From Cricetomys ansorgei (taxonomy: Eukaryota > Chordata > Mammalia > Rodentia > Nesomyidae), in assembly GCA_026225945.1 (NCBI GenBank), contig JAMJFZ010000107.1:49056501-49120500 (forward strand): 64,000 nt of DNA, given 5' to 3'. A program made the translations under genes and the position numbers. Below, one piece after another: positions 45,348-56,544 of the stretch; the first letter of the stretch is position 1; each line of letters begins with the position of its first letter. A model generated the notes under the pieces. It did no database searches. It saw nothing but the letters and a program-made list of their open reading frames with translations, and was not told the origin of the DNA.

Positions 45348-48300
45348 ATAAATCCTCTCTTTAGAGTAAGTTGAAAGCATTAGGCTGAGAGCTCTCTAGA
45401 AGGAAGTGGATCTATGATAGTACTTGATTCCTTTAGGTTTGGTGCTTATTATCTATTTATAGCAGAAACTAGAGGCCAGACAAACTGGCCTCTCAGGAAG
45501 AACAGCCACAATCATTCTGTTCATCTGATGTTCATGTACCTTAATGGTTGGGCAGCAAAGAAAATTTGGGGAAACATGTAGAAAAGCAACACATTCAACA
45601 TTCGTACTGTTTAACCTCAGCATCATAAATAAGAGTCTATCTAAAGGTAGACATGTTTGTTAGCTGGTTCAAAACAATTCAATTTATATAACTGGAATTT
45701 TCTTCTCTAACTTAGATTTTACGCTTCTGTGTTAAATTCTGTTATGTAAGTCTGATGTTCAAGCCTTCCTTTTGGTTCTACCTCCTAAAGCACAAGATAT
45801 AAAACATTTTTATCCTGGCTGTGCTTCCCCAATGATATCCCTCCATTCTCCAACCCCCAATCAGAAATAAACCTTTTGTGAGGGGATGCTACTTATCATG
45901 TGTGTTAGTGTGATTGATACCTGCTACCCAGAGAAAAGCACATGGAACTCTATAGGCCCTGAGATGTTCTCTAAGACAGCTTAAAGCATGCACCATACAA
46001 TGCTCTCATTGTTGAGTTAAAGTCCCTAATTGAGACAAATCATGTTGGCATTATCCTGGCCCTACATAATGAACATGGAAGGAGAGAGTAAACAATCTAA
46101 ACATGATTTTGTATGGCTAATTCCTTACAACAAAATATGGAGCGCTGGTTCCTTTAGAGTAGCCAGGGTTCCTAGAAGCCTGCACCTGTACTGTAACAGT
46201 GCTGACAGCCTTTCTCATTTGCATGCAGCTCCACTCACAGATTTGGTAAATGTTTAGAAAACAGCATACACAGATTTCTACATATTTTAATAAGCTGCTG
46301 AATCTTTTTGACAAGGTGACTTTGTTTCCTTCATGTTCTGGGAAAATGTGAATAGAAGAATTATGGAATGTCATTTTTTATTTTCTGTCACCACATAGCT
46401 TTCTTTTCAAATGAAAAAGTAGATTAAAATACTAAATCTGTGAAAATGATCCAGTTGAATCTAGTCTGCCTTCTTTGCACTGTTTATTTATCTCAAAGTT
46501 TCCAGTTGTAATTCAGGGGGAAAGTATTGTTAGAATATTTGCATTTAGGGAACTATATCAATTCACCCGATAGTACAGAAAAATAATGGTAAATCGAATC
46601 CTCAGAACCATAACTTAATTATAATTTGGAATGAGCCAAAAATCACCAATCTTACAATTGTTTTTTTTAAAATATGAAATCGGTATGAAACCATGTTCTA
46701 GGCATTCATAAATCAAGATGTGTAAACAAAGTTAAGTCATTACAGTTGTTAGTATGAGAGTGCTGGCAATCTGGCTCAACCTAACAATAATAATACTTTA
46801 AAAATACAGTCTTTGAAGTACTGACATGTGAAAGAATAGCCAGATGTTCAATAAAATTGGTTTATGTTCAGATGTGTTTTAGAGTAACTGTATACAACAT
46901 ATCCCCAGAGATTCTAAGAGCATATTGTGTATTAAAAGTTCTGACATAGCTGTTCCCTTTTTGCAGTTTTCCAGATTTATTTGCTGAGAATATGATTTCT
47001 GAGACAGCATTTATAAAATTTTGTCCAAAGCAAACATTTCATAGAAAATATCTTGAGAAATTTTGAACAGGACTTTTGGTTACTTTACTTATAGTGTATA
47101 GAGTTAGCTGTAAGTCTTTAAGTAGTATACATATGTACAAAGAGGAGTATGCTACATTAAGAGTATTTTCATTCATATTATATAGCCATTGTGTGTTTTT
47201 TTTTTATTACAAGTAGTATCTTAAAATTGAACAAATTTTATTCTAAAAATGGAAAATAAACTTTCAAATATTGTACAGAAATCTTTTACTGATGTCAGGA
47301 AAGGCCTTCTTCTTAGGGGTTATGATTTCTTCTTAGGGGTTGTGATTGTTCATGTACATGACTTTGGCAGACAGTATAAATTGGATTCTCTTACTATGGT
47401 TCACTTACTATGTAAGTCATGTGCCACACAACTAAATTTTGTTCAATGATGGGCCTCATATTCTACTTACAGTGTAGTCAAGTTATGGGCTTAACAATAT
47501 CTTAGCCAACTTTTGTAAGTCCTCTCAATGATGCTCATAAAAGATGAGCTTGTCTAATGGCATATTCCTCACAATGCACAGCTTTCAGAAATGCACGGCT
47601 GTAATTAAGTTTATGTTTAAACACTTAAAATCAAATATTTGAAGTTACAAAATAAACCTTGTACCCAATACTCCCATTGCTCTGACACTTTAAACACCTC
47701 AGGTAAGACTGGGAGACGACATTACCGAAAGCTGTCTCAGCTGATGCCAGGATGACTTTCTGTTTTTCATCTTACTCTAAATGGAAAAGCAATGTAAATG
47801 CAGACAATGAAGCTTGATTAAAAGAGGGTGTTAAAATATTTATGAAATATTCTTACAAAGGCAAAATACAAAATTAATTGGACTCAGTCATCTGCCTTAA
47901 TCAAGTATATTGTAGATATTAATCAATACATACTTAAGAGATAAAACTGGCAAAACTCATATGCTTAATTAATTTCCTAGATAGGTTTTATTTTCATTCA
48001 TAGTATTAAATAACAGAGGTTTGAAACATACATCTAATTCTAAGCTTACTAAAAATAGATTTTCTGGGAAATTAAAAAGGGAAAATTATTTATTTTTTTC
48101 AAACATTGATATTAATACCCTCTATCCAAATGTATAATTAAGACTATAGCAAACTACCTTTTCTGCTCAGATAAATATAAACTCAACTGTTAATCCTTGC
48201 ATATCATCTGTCTTATATTAGTTTGTTTGTGAAGCACTGGATTTTGTTTTGCTCTTACTGTTACATTGAAGTCATGAGTAGGGACAAAGCGTAGAAGACA

Positions 48301-48505
48301 GCCTTCTGCATAGTTCTGCATAGCAAGGTAGAAGATTTTTTTTTTTTTATTAACCCATGAGTGAAACTCTGCAGACTGATTTGACTGTGGTATTTATTCT
48401 GAAAAAGAAGACTACTTAAGAACAGATTGGAGTATGGCAGCAGTTTAAGGAGTAAATATAACAAACAGGAACAGGAGACAAAGAAGGAATTTCAAACGTA
48501 TAGCC
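45348..48505. other. Unique DNA, no gene seen
   Basis: 45380-45470 may be an L2 remnant, but the match is too weak to call. Opposite-strand frames of 75 and 85 codons at 46030-46374 overlap and carry no domain. A 20-bp tandem duplication lies at 47307-47346. Confidence 0.45.
47307..47346. repeat. 20-bp tandem duplication
   Basis: TTCTTCTTAGGGGTTATGAT is followed directly by the same 20 bases with one A-to-G change. Confidence 0.95.
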
Positions 48506-48675
48506 ATTTTTAAATTTAATTTAATTTAATTTTAAAATGTTTTAATTGAAATGAAATCACATCACTTTCTCTTTCCCCTATCTCCTGCCAGCTCCCCCAG
48601 TTACTCTCTCTTAAATCTTTCTTATGAACCTCAACTTTCAAGTGGATAGCTTCTTTTGCTTTGATTATATTTATT

Positions 48676-48751
48676 ACACATACAGACACACACAAACACA
48701 CACACACACACACACACACGCACGCACGCGCACACACACAAGCACACACAT
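48676..48751. repeat. (CA)n with CACG variants, inside L1
   Basis: CA units change to CGCACGCACGCGCACAC and back to CA. The alternating purine-pyrimidine tract with CpG steps could adopt Z-form DNA. Confidence 0.93.
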
Positions 48752-49441
48752 AAAACTTGCTGAGGATGAGTCTGTTTTTGTTGTTTGTATGCAAATAGTT
48801 TCAAGGCTGACCATACCGCAATGGATAATCTATAGAGGGCTCATGCCTGGGAGAGACTAATTCTCCTCCCCAAAGTGAATACTTACCTGTGGTTCTTTGT
48901 CTAGGGATGGGACCCAGTGAAACTTTTCCCCTTCCATATTAACATATCCATCAATATCACTGTTGCTCCAGTCTTGTATATGCACTCCTTTTTAGGAGAG
49001 ACTGTCTCACAACAGACTTCCTGGTATGGCTCCTACAGTCTTTCTGACCCCTCTAATTGTGTTCCCAAACCAACAGATACAGGATCTATGATATAGGTGT
49101 AACCATTTTGGCTTGGATCTCCATGATCCTTTGATCTCTGAATTGTGTCCAGTTGTAGTTTTCAGTGATGATTTTCATTTGCTGCCAAGACAGGCTTCTT
49201 TGATGAGAGAGTAGTAGCAACAGTTTTCTATGAGTATAAGGATAAAATTTAGAATGTTGTAAGGTATTATGCCGGTCTAGTAAAGTGTCAGTAGTAGGCT
49301 CCTTTCTAAGGCCCTTGATCTTACTAGACCCAGGAAGCTGGCTAGGTTTCTAGTACAAGGCATAGTTTTTCTCCTGTTGAGTAGGCCTTAAGTCCAATTA
49401 GACAGCTGTGAGTTGCCACTGACATATGAATACACTTCTTG

Positions 49442-49444
<3 letters not shown>

Positions 49445-49493
<49 letters not shown>
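49445..49493. repeat. (AC)n microsatellite, inside L1 3' UTR
   Basis: About 24 uninterrupted AC units. Confidence 0.96.
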
Positions 49494-49495
<2 letters not shown>

Positions 49496-50864
49496 ATGCC
49501 TTATCATGCTATTAATTGTTGTCATTTACAGTTTTTGTACTGAGTAGGACTGTTTAGCTGCTTCCCACCCTTGTCAGCTTGCATATTTGCTGGAAGCATA
49601 AAAGCTAGACTGTAGGAGGGAGACTTTCAGATCAGATCCAGCTTAAGTCATCTAAGTCCTGTGTCCTGTAATGACTTCAGCAATAGGTTCTTACCCTCAA
49701 CCCCTGAGAGGTAACCAAGAACGAAATTAAAATTCTATACTGTTTGGAGAGTTATTGAACTACCCTGACCAATCATTCAAAGGAAAGTTTCTACTGCCTG
49801 GTACTAATTTTTGTTAATCTATGTGGGGAGTACTGCCAGCCCAAATGGCTTCCCTTCCTTTAAGATATTTATTAACATATCTGTCTGTTGTCTGTCTGTT
49901 CAATTATATGTACTGAGTATAATTTTAGTTAAAAATAAAATAATATAGTTCCTTGAGGATTCTTTGCATAACATCGCTGTTATTTGTACCTCCTTATCTA
50001 TTGACTTCCCTCCCTTCTTTCCAGTTGGAGACCTCTCTTTATTATTCTGCTTCATACATCATATCACCAGTATACTATTACCCCCTGTGCCTTTATACGT
50101 TCTTTGTTTCTGTGGTTACCTCAGATTATATAATTACATCTGAGGATTTCAAGCTAATAACCACAGATGGGAGAGAACATTTAGTGTTTGTCCTTTGAGC
50201 CACTCAATAAAATCTTTTCTAAGACCTTTTGCTTACCTGCAAATGTCCTGATTTCATTTTACTTTGCAGATGATTGATATTCATTGGGTATATTTGCCAC
50301 ATTTTCATTATTTGTTCATCTACTGAAAGGTATTTACACTGTTTCTATTTCCTAGCTACTGTGTATAGGGCAGCTATGAACATTGCTAAGCAACTATCTG
50401 TGGAGTAGTGTGTCTAGTCCATTGGGCATATTACCAGGAGTGATGTAGCTAGATCATGTTGTATAGTTACTTCCACGTATTTGAGGATTTTCAATACTGA
50501 ATTCCAGTGTGGCTGGACCATTTTGCATTTCCACCATCAGTGATTATGGGTTCCTCTTTAACCACAACCTCAGCAGCATTTATTGTCAGTCATTTTGTTG
50601 ACATGGACCATTCTTACTAGGATGAGTTGAAAACTTCAAGTTGTCTTAATTTGCATTTCCCTGGTTGCTAAGGATGATGAGTACTTTTGGGGGTATTTAC
50701 TAGCCATTTCTACTTCTTTTATTGAGAAGTCTCTGTTTAGATTCCCTAGCTCATTTTTTTAAATTGGATCATGTGTTTCTTCAACTCTATGTTTTGTTCC
50801 TTTAATCTACTAAAAGTACATAGCAATATAAGAGAAAGCAATATAAGAAAAATAAGGCAAAATC

Positions 50865-50960
50865 TGCTCTTTTGAGTCTGGGTTACTTCACTCAGGATGA
50901 TAACTCTATGTATTTACCTGTGAACTTCACAATTTAATTTTCTCTTGAAGTCGCCATGCA
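50865..50960 (-). repeat. Short extra L1 3'-region fragment
   Basis: TTTGAGTCTGGGTTACTTCA, CTCAGGATGATAACTCTATG and TTTACCTGTGAACTTCAC match the antisense L1 segment that would lie near 50195-50250 in the adjoining copy, where that segment is altered. It looks like a separate or rearranged L1 piece. Confidence 0.5.
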
Positions 50961-51455
50961 ATGAAGGAGGTAATTTCCCATAAAGTAAAATCTCCAGTTG
51001 GAGTAGTAGACTATAAATTATTGAGCCATTGATCCACTGCTTAAACATTACGGGATATTGACAAAACTATTGGTTACCCTCCGTAACCTGACTGTAAACA
51101 ACTTAATTATGACATTAATTATTACAAATTAATCAAGAACCTTAGCTGATGGCCAACTAGAAGCTTCACCCTTGTTGAAGAGCATTCATGGTTGGGGAAG
51201 GTACTTTGCATGCTACCAGAGGGGAAAAAAGGTCATTATTATTCCCTAGATACAAATTCTGTGAACTGTAATAGCCACCTCCTGCAAGATATAGTAGTAC
51301 AATACAGAGGATTATTTAATCTTTTAATTCATAGTCATGGCTGTTTTAGTAAGGGATCACTTTTAGAGGCTTGTGTGAGGTGGATGGGATAAAAAAGAAT
51401 GTTGGTCAGACTAATCCTGTATGCTGTTTGTGCTAATGCTAAGTGAAAGGAATTT
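50961..51455. other. Unique DNA between L1 and LTR copy 2
   Basis: No family is recognised. The 66-codon frame at 51192-51392 has no known domain. Confidence 0.45.
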
Positions 51456-51554
51456 CTGTGGTTAAGGCTGCATAGTACATGCCTTTAATCCCATACAGAC
51501 CTTAAAGCCAACTCAGAAGGCAATAGTACATGCCTTTAATCCCAAGTCTCATGA

Positions 51555-51561
51555 TATAAAA
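51555..51561 (+). promoter_or_regulatory. TATA box of LTR copy 2
   Basis: TATAAAA in the same relative position as in copy 3 (59743-59749). Activity is not implied. Confidence 0.5.
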
Positions 51562-52043
51562 GGAGGCTCTTAGTTCACAAGAATAGGAGTTAGTTCAGAG
51601 AGAGAGAGAGAGCTCAGTGAGTAGAAGCAGAGCTCACAGAAAGAAGCAGAGTAGAAGCAGAGTGTGGAAGAAGAGTGGAAGCCAAGATGAGCAGGGCCAC
51701 TCAAGAAAAAGCAGAAATGAATAAGAATAAGCAGTCAAGAAAAAACAGAGAGTCAGAAGCAGATGATTTATAATTTACAATTCAGAGTTCACAGTTCAGC
51801 TCAGAGTAAAAAGTAGTTCAGAAAACAGCTGGTCAGTGTGAGCTCAGTCAGCAATAAGTCTCTGAGGTCGAAACATTCCAGGTTAGGATTTGTAGATTAG
51901 GTTGTATGGAGGCTGAAGCCTTCTAGATCTGGGCTTGTATCTTTAAGATTAGATTCTACAGAGGTTGAAACCTTCTAGGTCTAGGCTTATGACTGGATTG
52001 TATGGAGGCTGAAAACCTATTACCAGGGATTGAATTAGCAAAG

Positions 52044-52049
52044 AATAAA
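52044..52049 (+). promoter_or_regulatory. Polyadenylation signal of LTR copy 2
   Basis: AATAAA in the context GAATTAGCAAAGAATAAAC, which is nearly identical in copy 3. Confidence 0.55.
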
Positions 52050-52756
52050 CTGCCTCTGCTGTGAACCCACAATAATAATTAACAAAATCAACACATACAT
52101 CTACATGTACAGTGCAATTTTGGCACAAATGATATGGGAGTATCCAAAAACTTTCTGGTTAGATTTAAGGCCCACCCCATGAATTGGAATCCATAACTGA
52201 CACCTGTAAAGTGGCCAAGGTCCTAATACTAGACAAGTTATGGGCCCTAGGGAAAAACTTATTATCATTATTCTGATAAAGGAACATACTAATAAAAAGA
52301 CTCCTAATGGTACACTGCACAATTTGAAGTAGATAGCAATTAACAGGGAGACCCATAACTGGTCAACGTACAGAGAATGAAAAACTGTGCAGCTCTTAGC
52401 ACTAAATGAAATCTTGCCTTCAAAGTTCTCTCTCAAGGATCTGAATCTAGCAGGAATATTATAAGAGCCGGAGGTAGTGGGTGACTCCAGGAAACAACAT
52501 AATTCAAAAATAACAGGGTTGACACATGTGTGAACTCCTAGAGACTGTGACAGCACATGCAAGACTGCACAAGTTCAGATTATACAAAATCCTAACATGA
52601 ATAAATAGACATAAAAATCTCAACCAAGATGATATGTGTAACTGATCTTACTGAGAAGGAAAACGTCAGCTTTCTTCAATGGAGTGTCAGCCATTCTTCA
52701 GGGAAAACTCTAAGCTCAGGAGTAGTTGGCCAATGCAAAATGGATTTCCTTTCCTT

Positions 52757-52790
52757 TGTGTGTGTGTGTGTCTGTGTGTGTGTGTGCCTG
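52757..52790. repeat. (TG)n microsatellite, inside L1 3' UTR
   Basis: TG units with single CTG interruptions. Confidence 0.92.
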
Positions 52791-52848
52791 TATTTTTACT
52801 TTTGTATGATATTTTTGTCTCATTGGCTTTTTTGTTTTGATTGTTTAT

Positions 52849-52858
52849 TATGTATGTA

Positions 52859-52920
<62 letters not shown>
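52849..52920. repeat. Compound (TATG)(TG)n(AG)n microsatellite
   Basis: Two TATG units, about thirteen TG units, then about 20 AG units with one AAAG break, in the part of the L1 3' UTR that is normally G/T-rich. Confidence 0.95.
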
Positions 52921-53035
52921 CTGAATTTGGGTGGGTGGGGAGGTGGACTGGGTCTGGGCAGAGCTGATGGAGGGGAAAGAATATGATCAAGTATATTTTA
53001 TGAAGAGATTTAAATAATAATAAAACCTTTTTTAA

Positions 53036-53812
53036 AATAAGGTATTTAATTAAACAAAAACAAAAGAAATGATTTTACTGTTCTCTTTAAAATCATGACA
53101 TATCTGTATAGAATGGCATGACTCATTTGCCAGATCTGCCAACATTTAAAGACTTATGTAGACTTACTCAAAGAAGTACTAATCTACAAAATGGCTAATT
53201 ATTGTTAAATTTATAGCTCTAAGAAATGAAGTTGGTGAAAGGGCATATACAAAGAGGTTAGACATAAAATGTGAATTGTACCTCATAAACTGGTACAGGA
53301 AAAGTCAACATCTTTAATATATATTTTTAATTTTTGTGTAAAAGTTTAATGCAGGCCTTACCAATCATCTGACAGTAAACAAAAAAAAAAACCTGATTTG
53401 CAATGTTTCTTGGTTTTCATGCTATACATATATACATCGTATGACTGACTTGAAGCTACTGACACCTTAGAAATCTTCCTTCCGAATCTCCTTTGTATTT
53501 AATAATTACTTTTAAATCTTGCCATTTGTACCAAATATATCATGATTTTATGGAGTCTATAAAATATTCACCATCAGAAACCAGACTATTCTGGTTAAAC
53601 AATTAGTCACGAAGTAAAAAAGATTCCCACTTAAGAAACTGAAAAGGTAACCTATAAAAGGGTTATATTTTTGACTTGAGTAAAACTAATTTCATCTTTT
53701 TGTCTCCAAAAGTTTTGTAAATCTTGCAGTTGGTTTCAATTCATCTATCTGTGGCTTATCATCATATCTCATGTCTCATGCTATATGATGTCTTCCTCTG
53801 CTTTATTTTGTT
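53036..53812. other. Unique AT-rich DNA
   Basis: No gene or family is recognised. Confidence 0.5.
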
Positions 53813-53814
53813 AT

Positions 53815-54205
53815 AACTTTAGGTAAAAAACAGGATACATTATAAATAATAGCTTTGTAAGCTCGTAGTTCAAGATCGAGAGGACAGTGTTATGAAGTTG
53901 TTCTTGTGGGAGGGATCTCTTCGGAGACCTGAGAAAACACTGGGCATCACATAGCAAGAGGAAAGCATGCAAGAGTTAGTGCCAAACTAGAGTGGAGTAT
54001 AGCATCTCGGAGATGGACAATTTACTCCTCAGTTCATCAATCCATGAGTGAATGTGAATCCATTCACAAAGGCAGAACTCATATGGCTTCTTTACCTCAT
54101 AAAATTTAAAACTTAGAATTTACATGTCACAAAACCTCATAATTCTCACTGTTAGAATTAAATTTAGAAATTTTGGTAGGGATGTTCAAATTATAACATC
54201 TAGGT
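53815..54205 (-). mobile_element. MaLR (MLT/MST-type) LTR, minus strand
   Basis: GACAGTGTTATGAAGTTG, GAGACCTGAGAAAACACTGG, GCAAGAGGAAAGCATGCAAG, TTCATCAATCCATGAGTGAA, CTTCTTTACCTCATAAAATT, CATAATTCTCACTGTTAGAA and GGGATGTTCAAATTATAAC follow an antisense mammalian MaLR LTR. It is old and diverged. Confidence 0.6.
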
Positions 54206-55733
54206 CCTGAGGACAGGAAGACTTGGTAGAATAAGAGATATGGAGACAAATGACTATCATCTTGAGCATTAACATATAGTGAACCCAGAAAGATAGCATT
54301 TGCCACATACCTACCGACAAGTAAGAGGATGGTGCTGTGGTCTGAGGAATGAACAGATGCCTAGCATGCTTTCCAATTACTCTTGTGTCTCTTTCCTTCT
54401 TTACCTGCTCCCAAGTGTGTATAGTATTGCTAAGTCAATTGCAGTGTTGAAAGAAGTTGTATGAAAAAAAAATAGCAAAACAATGACTTACAATTAGTGA
54501 GGCTAACAGCTTCATGTAAGCAAAATGAACAATTTCCAGGGGCTTTTATGTATTTCAACCAAATGCACTGAAAGAATTATGATTATGCATGTGTTCTAAA
54601 AAGTGGCTGGAAGGTGTTAAATTGCTTACCTTTATTACAAATGAAAGAGTTGCTTGGTAATTAACATCAAGGCATTCATTTCATAAAAGGGTATTAGCTA
54701 ATGTCTTGTCATAAAATAGGACAGATTAAAAATTGAAAAGATGAAGCGCTAAGTGCTCTTTCAGGCTGAGTGAATCTTTGCCTTTTCAAAAACTTGGTTC
54801 AAGATGCGAAAATGATTTTAGGCATTTTCAGAGCTGGGCTCATGGTTGACTCTACAAAGTAATGCAAGAGTTTGTCCCTTGGTAATGTGTTTGATGAATA
54901 GAACTGGTTCCAGTCAGCATTCCCAGTAACAGTGTTTTAATGAGAAAGGAACTCACTCATTGATGAAAATTTTGCTCCCTTTAAAGATTTTTGTTTTGCA
55001 TGATTCTAGAAGACCATAAATATTAAAAGAATACAATACTGATATACTTGACAATCTCACAGAAATCTAGAGTTAAATTGACTTTTGGCTAAAGTATAAA
55101 CCAAAATAAAACCAAGAGAACTAATGTCTTAGTTCATTCATTTTTGAATACCCTATATATAGCACTTAATGATTGTAAAACAGAGGATGTTAGAATGAAT
55201 AAAATAATAAATCCATCTTCATCTTCATAAATTTACTAAGGATTTTGTCACTTCAATCTTTCCTGTAGAGATAAGTGATGAATGTTCAAAACATTAAAAA
55301 AAATGTGACTTTAGGCAGTGTACATAATTTTGACATATAATCACTGTTTCCAGTATTTACAATTATTTACATTATTTGATGGTTATAGAAAATACTTGCA
55401 ACAGGATTAACATAACTGCATCATGCCATTTATTTTTAAAGTAACCAACATTGAAAGGATTTTAAACAAATTAGCCAGTAATAATTTAACAGCAGTGAAA
55501 TGTTTCTTTCACATAAGAAGTGTCAGTCTGTTGAGATGAGGAAATTTTCCAAGACCTGTTTATCAGTGCAGTTTAGCTACCTGGAGTATTTGTTTACTGA
55601 CCACACAGGATATTTCTTCCTGCCATGTGTTGTGGCTGGTTTGGTTTGCTCCCATTGTACATTCCTGAAATCTACCGGTCTCTGTGCTCAGCACTGGCAT
55701 TCTAGACACTTGTCTTTGCACACCTTGCATTTT
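54206..55733. other. Unique DNA, no gene seen
   Basis: No family is recognised. The 83-codon ATG frame at 55500-55751 ends in the 35-bp inverted-repeat arm and has no known domain. Confidence 0.45.
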
Positions 55734-55768
55734 GCATTAAGTGCAAAGTAGTTTAGATTGCACAGCAA
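55734..55768 (+). repeat. 35-bp segment, exact inverted copy at 56498-56532
   Basis: The reverse complement of these 35 bases is found exactly at 56498-56532, 729 bp away. A 12-bp block just upstream (55706-55717) also recurs, in direct orientation, immediately after the inverted copy. Confidence 0.96.
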
Positions 55769-56497
55769 GCATGTTACCCACTAGCTATCTCTCTAACTCC
55801 TAAACTGGGGATTTTATTGTGAAAAATGATACACACTCTTCATCATGTCTGCTTTGCCGGCAGCAGGCTCAGACTATTCAGCCTGCTGGGAACCATTAGA
55901 AACAAGAAGGGTAGGGATGGGGAAGAGAGTCACATTTTCCTTCAGGAGTTCTTGGTATCATTTCAGATAACACCAAGTCAATCAGAGGGTGAGGCCTCAT
56001 GATGGGTAGAAAAAGAGGCAGGAAGAATTCATATCTTTGGCCTACTCTGGCATGCTGGATGCATCACTAATATCATTTTTAAAATGCAGAAATTACTGAC
56101 TGTACTCATACGTAAATGTAGCTGTGAATATTTGGGAGTATATTTATCTGACTTTGCAAGTCAAGTCCCAGCAGAGCATGGGCAGGGAAGGCATGCTGGT
56201 TGTTCCCGGGTGATTTCTATGCCATCAGAAGCCTAGCAACTCCCTGCAAAAAGAGTTGCAGTAATATATTTTTACAAGAAGTTTTAGGAGGAACTGTGAT
56301 TTTTTTTTTTAAAGAAACATATCTCTGAATTCATCTAGGCAAAAATTGTAGTCTCAGACAATTTTACAGCTTTATGTTTGCATAATACAATCTTTGTTCT
56401 TAATTTTTGAGATTACAAGATTTCAGTCTTTCCTTCCTACCTCCAAACCCTCCCAAATACTCTTCTCTGTTTTCCTTCAATTGTGCACAGCACAAGA
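55769..56497. other. Unique DNA between the inverted 35-bp arms
   Basis: No gene or family is recognised. It contains a short A/T-homopolymer near 56300. Confidence 0.5.
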
Positions 56498-56544
56498 TTG
56501 CTGTGCAATCTAAACTACTTTGCACTTAATGCACACTTGTCTTT
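56498..56544 (-). repeat. Inverted 35-bp copy joined to a 12-bp forward copy
   Basis: Bases 56498-56532 are the exact reverse complement of 55734-55768. Bases 56533-56544 (ACACTTGTCTTT) repeat 55706-55717 in direct orientation with no spacer between the two parts. An 8-bp hairpin (GCACAGCA / TGCTGTGC) sits at the left edge. Confidence 0.93.

Larger units (their letters stand above)
48507..50805 (-). repeat. Rodent L1 (Lx-type): 3' UTR and distal ORF2 region, minus strand
   Basis: A TTTAA-rich tract (antisense A-tail, 48507-48539) is followed by CTGCCAGCTCCCCCAGTTAC, GCTTCTTTTGCTTTGATTAT, the CA tract, GAGACTAATTCTCCTCCCC, GTTGAGTAGGCCTTAAGTCC, TACTGTTTGGAGAGTTATTG, GTCTGTTGTCTGTCTGTTC, GCTACTGTGTATAGGGCAGC, CTTCTTTTATTGAGAAGTC and AGATTCCCTAGCTC. 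The order runs from the L1 3' end inward over about 2.3 kb before a 5' truncation. Stops and indels leave no usable ORF. Frames at 48516-48860 are translations of the CA tract. Confidence 0.87.
51457..52078 (+). mobile_element. LTR-like element, copy 2 of the three-copy family
   Basis: About 620 bp starting near TGTGGTTAAGGCTGC. It has two B1-like modules sharing a 22-bp exact repeat (51472-51493 and 51523-51544), a good TATA box TATAAAA at 51555-51561, an A/G-rich middle part, GAGCTCAGTCAGCAATAAGT, several GGAGGCTGAAGCCTTCTAG-type units, and AATAAA at 52044-52049 close to the end. Layout (TATA then about 490 bp then AATAAA) fits an LTR. No internal ERV region adjoins it. No clear target duplication was found. 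Confidence 0.72.
52095..53035 (+). repeat. Rodent L1 3' UTR, plus strand, with A-rich end
   Basis: ACAGTGCAATTTTGGCACAA, GGTTAGATTTAAGGCCCACC, GAGACCCATAACTGGTCAAC, AGAGCCGGAGGTAGTGGGTG, AGAGACTGTGACAGCACATG, TTCTTCAATGGAGTGTCAGC, AGGAGTAGTTGGCCAATGC, then the G/T-rich part now expanded into microsatellites, then GGGTGGGTGGGGAGGTGG, AATATGATCAAGTATATTTT and an A-rich tail. The order fits a rodent L1 3' UTR down to its 3' end. The 153-codon minus-strand frame at 52101-52562 is antisense to it. Confidence 0.87.

Noticed and set aside
52101..52562. 153-codon minus-strand open frame, the longest in the window
   Set aside because: It lies antisense to a recognisable rodent L1 3' UTR; no protein family is recognised.
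55500..55751. 83-codon ATG frame, Cys/His-rich, near the inverted repeat
   Set aside because: No zinc-finger spacing pattern is present and the frame ends within the duplicated segment; probably chance.
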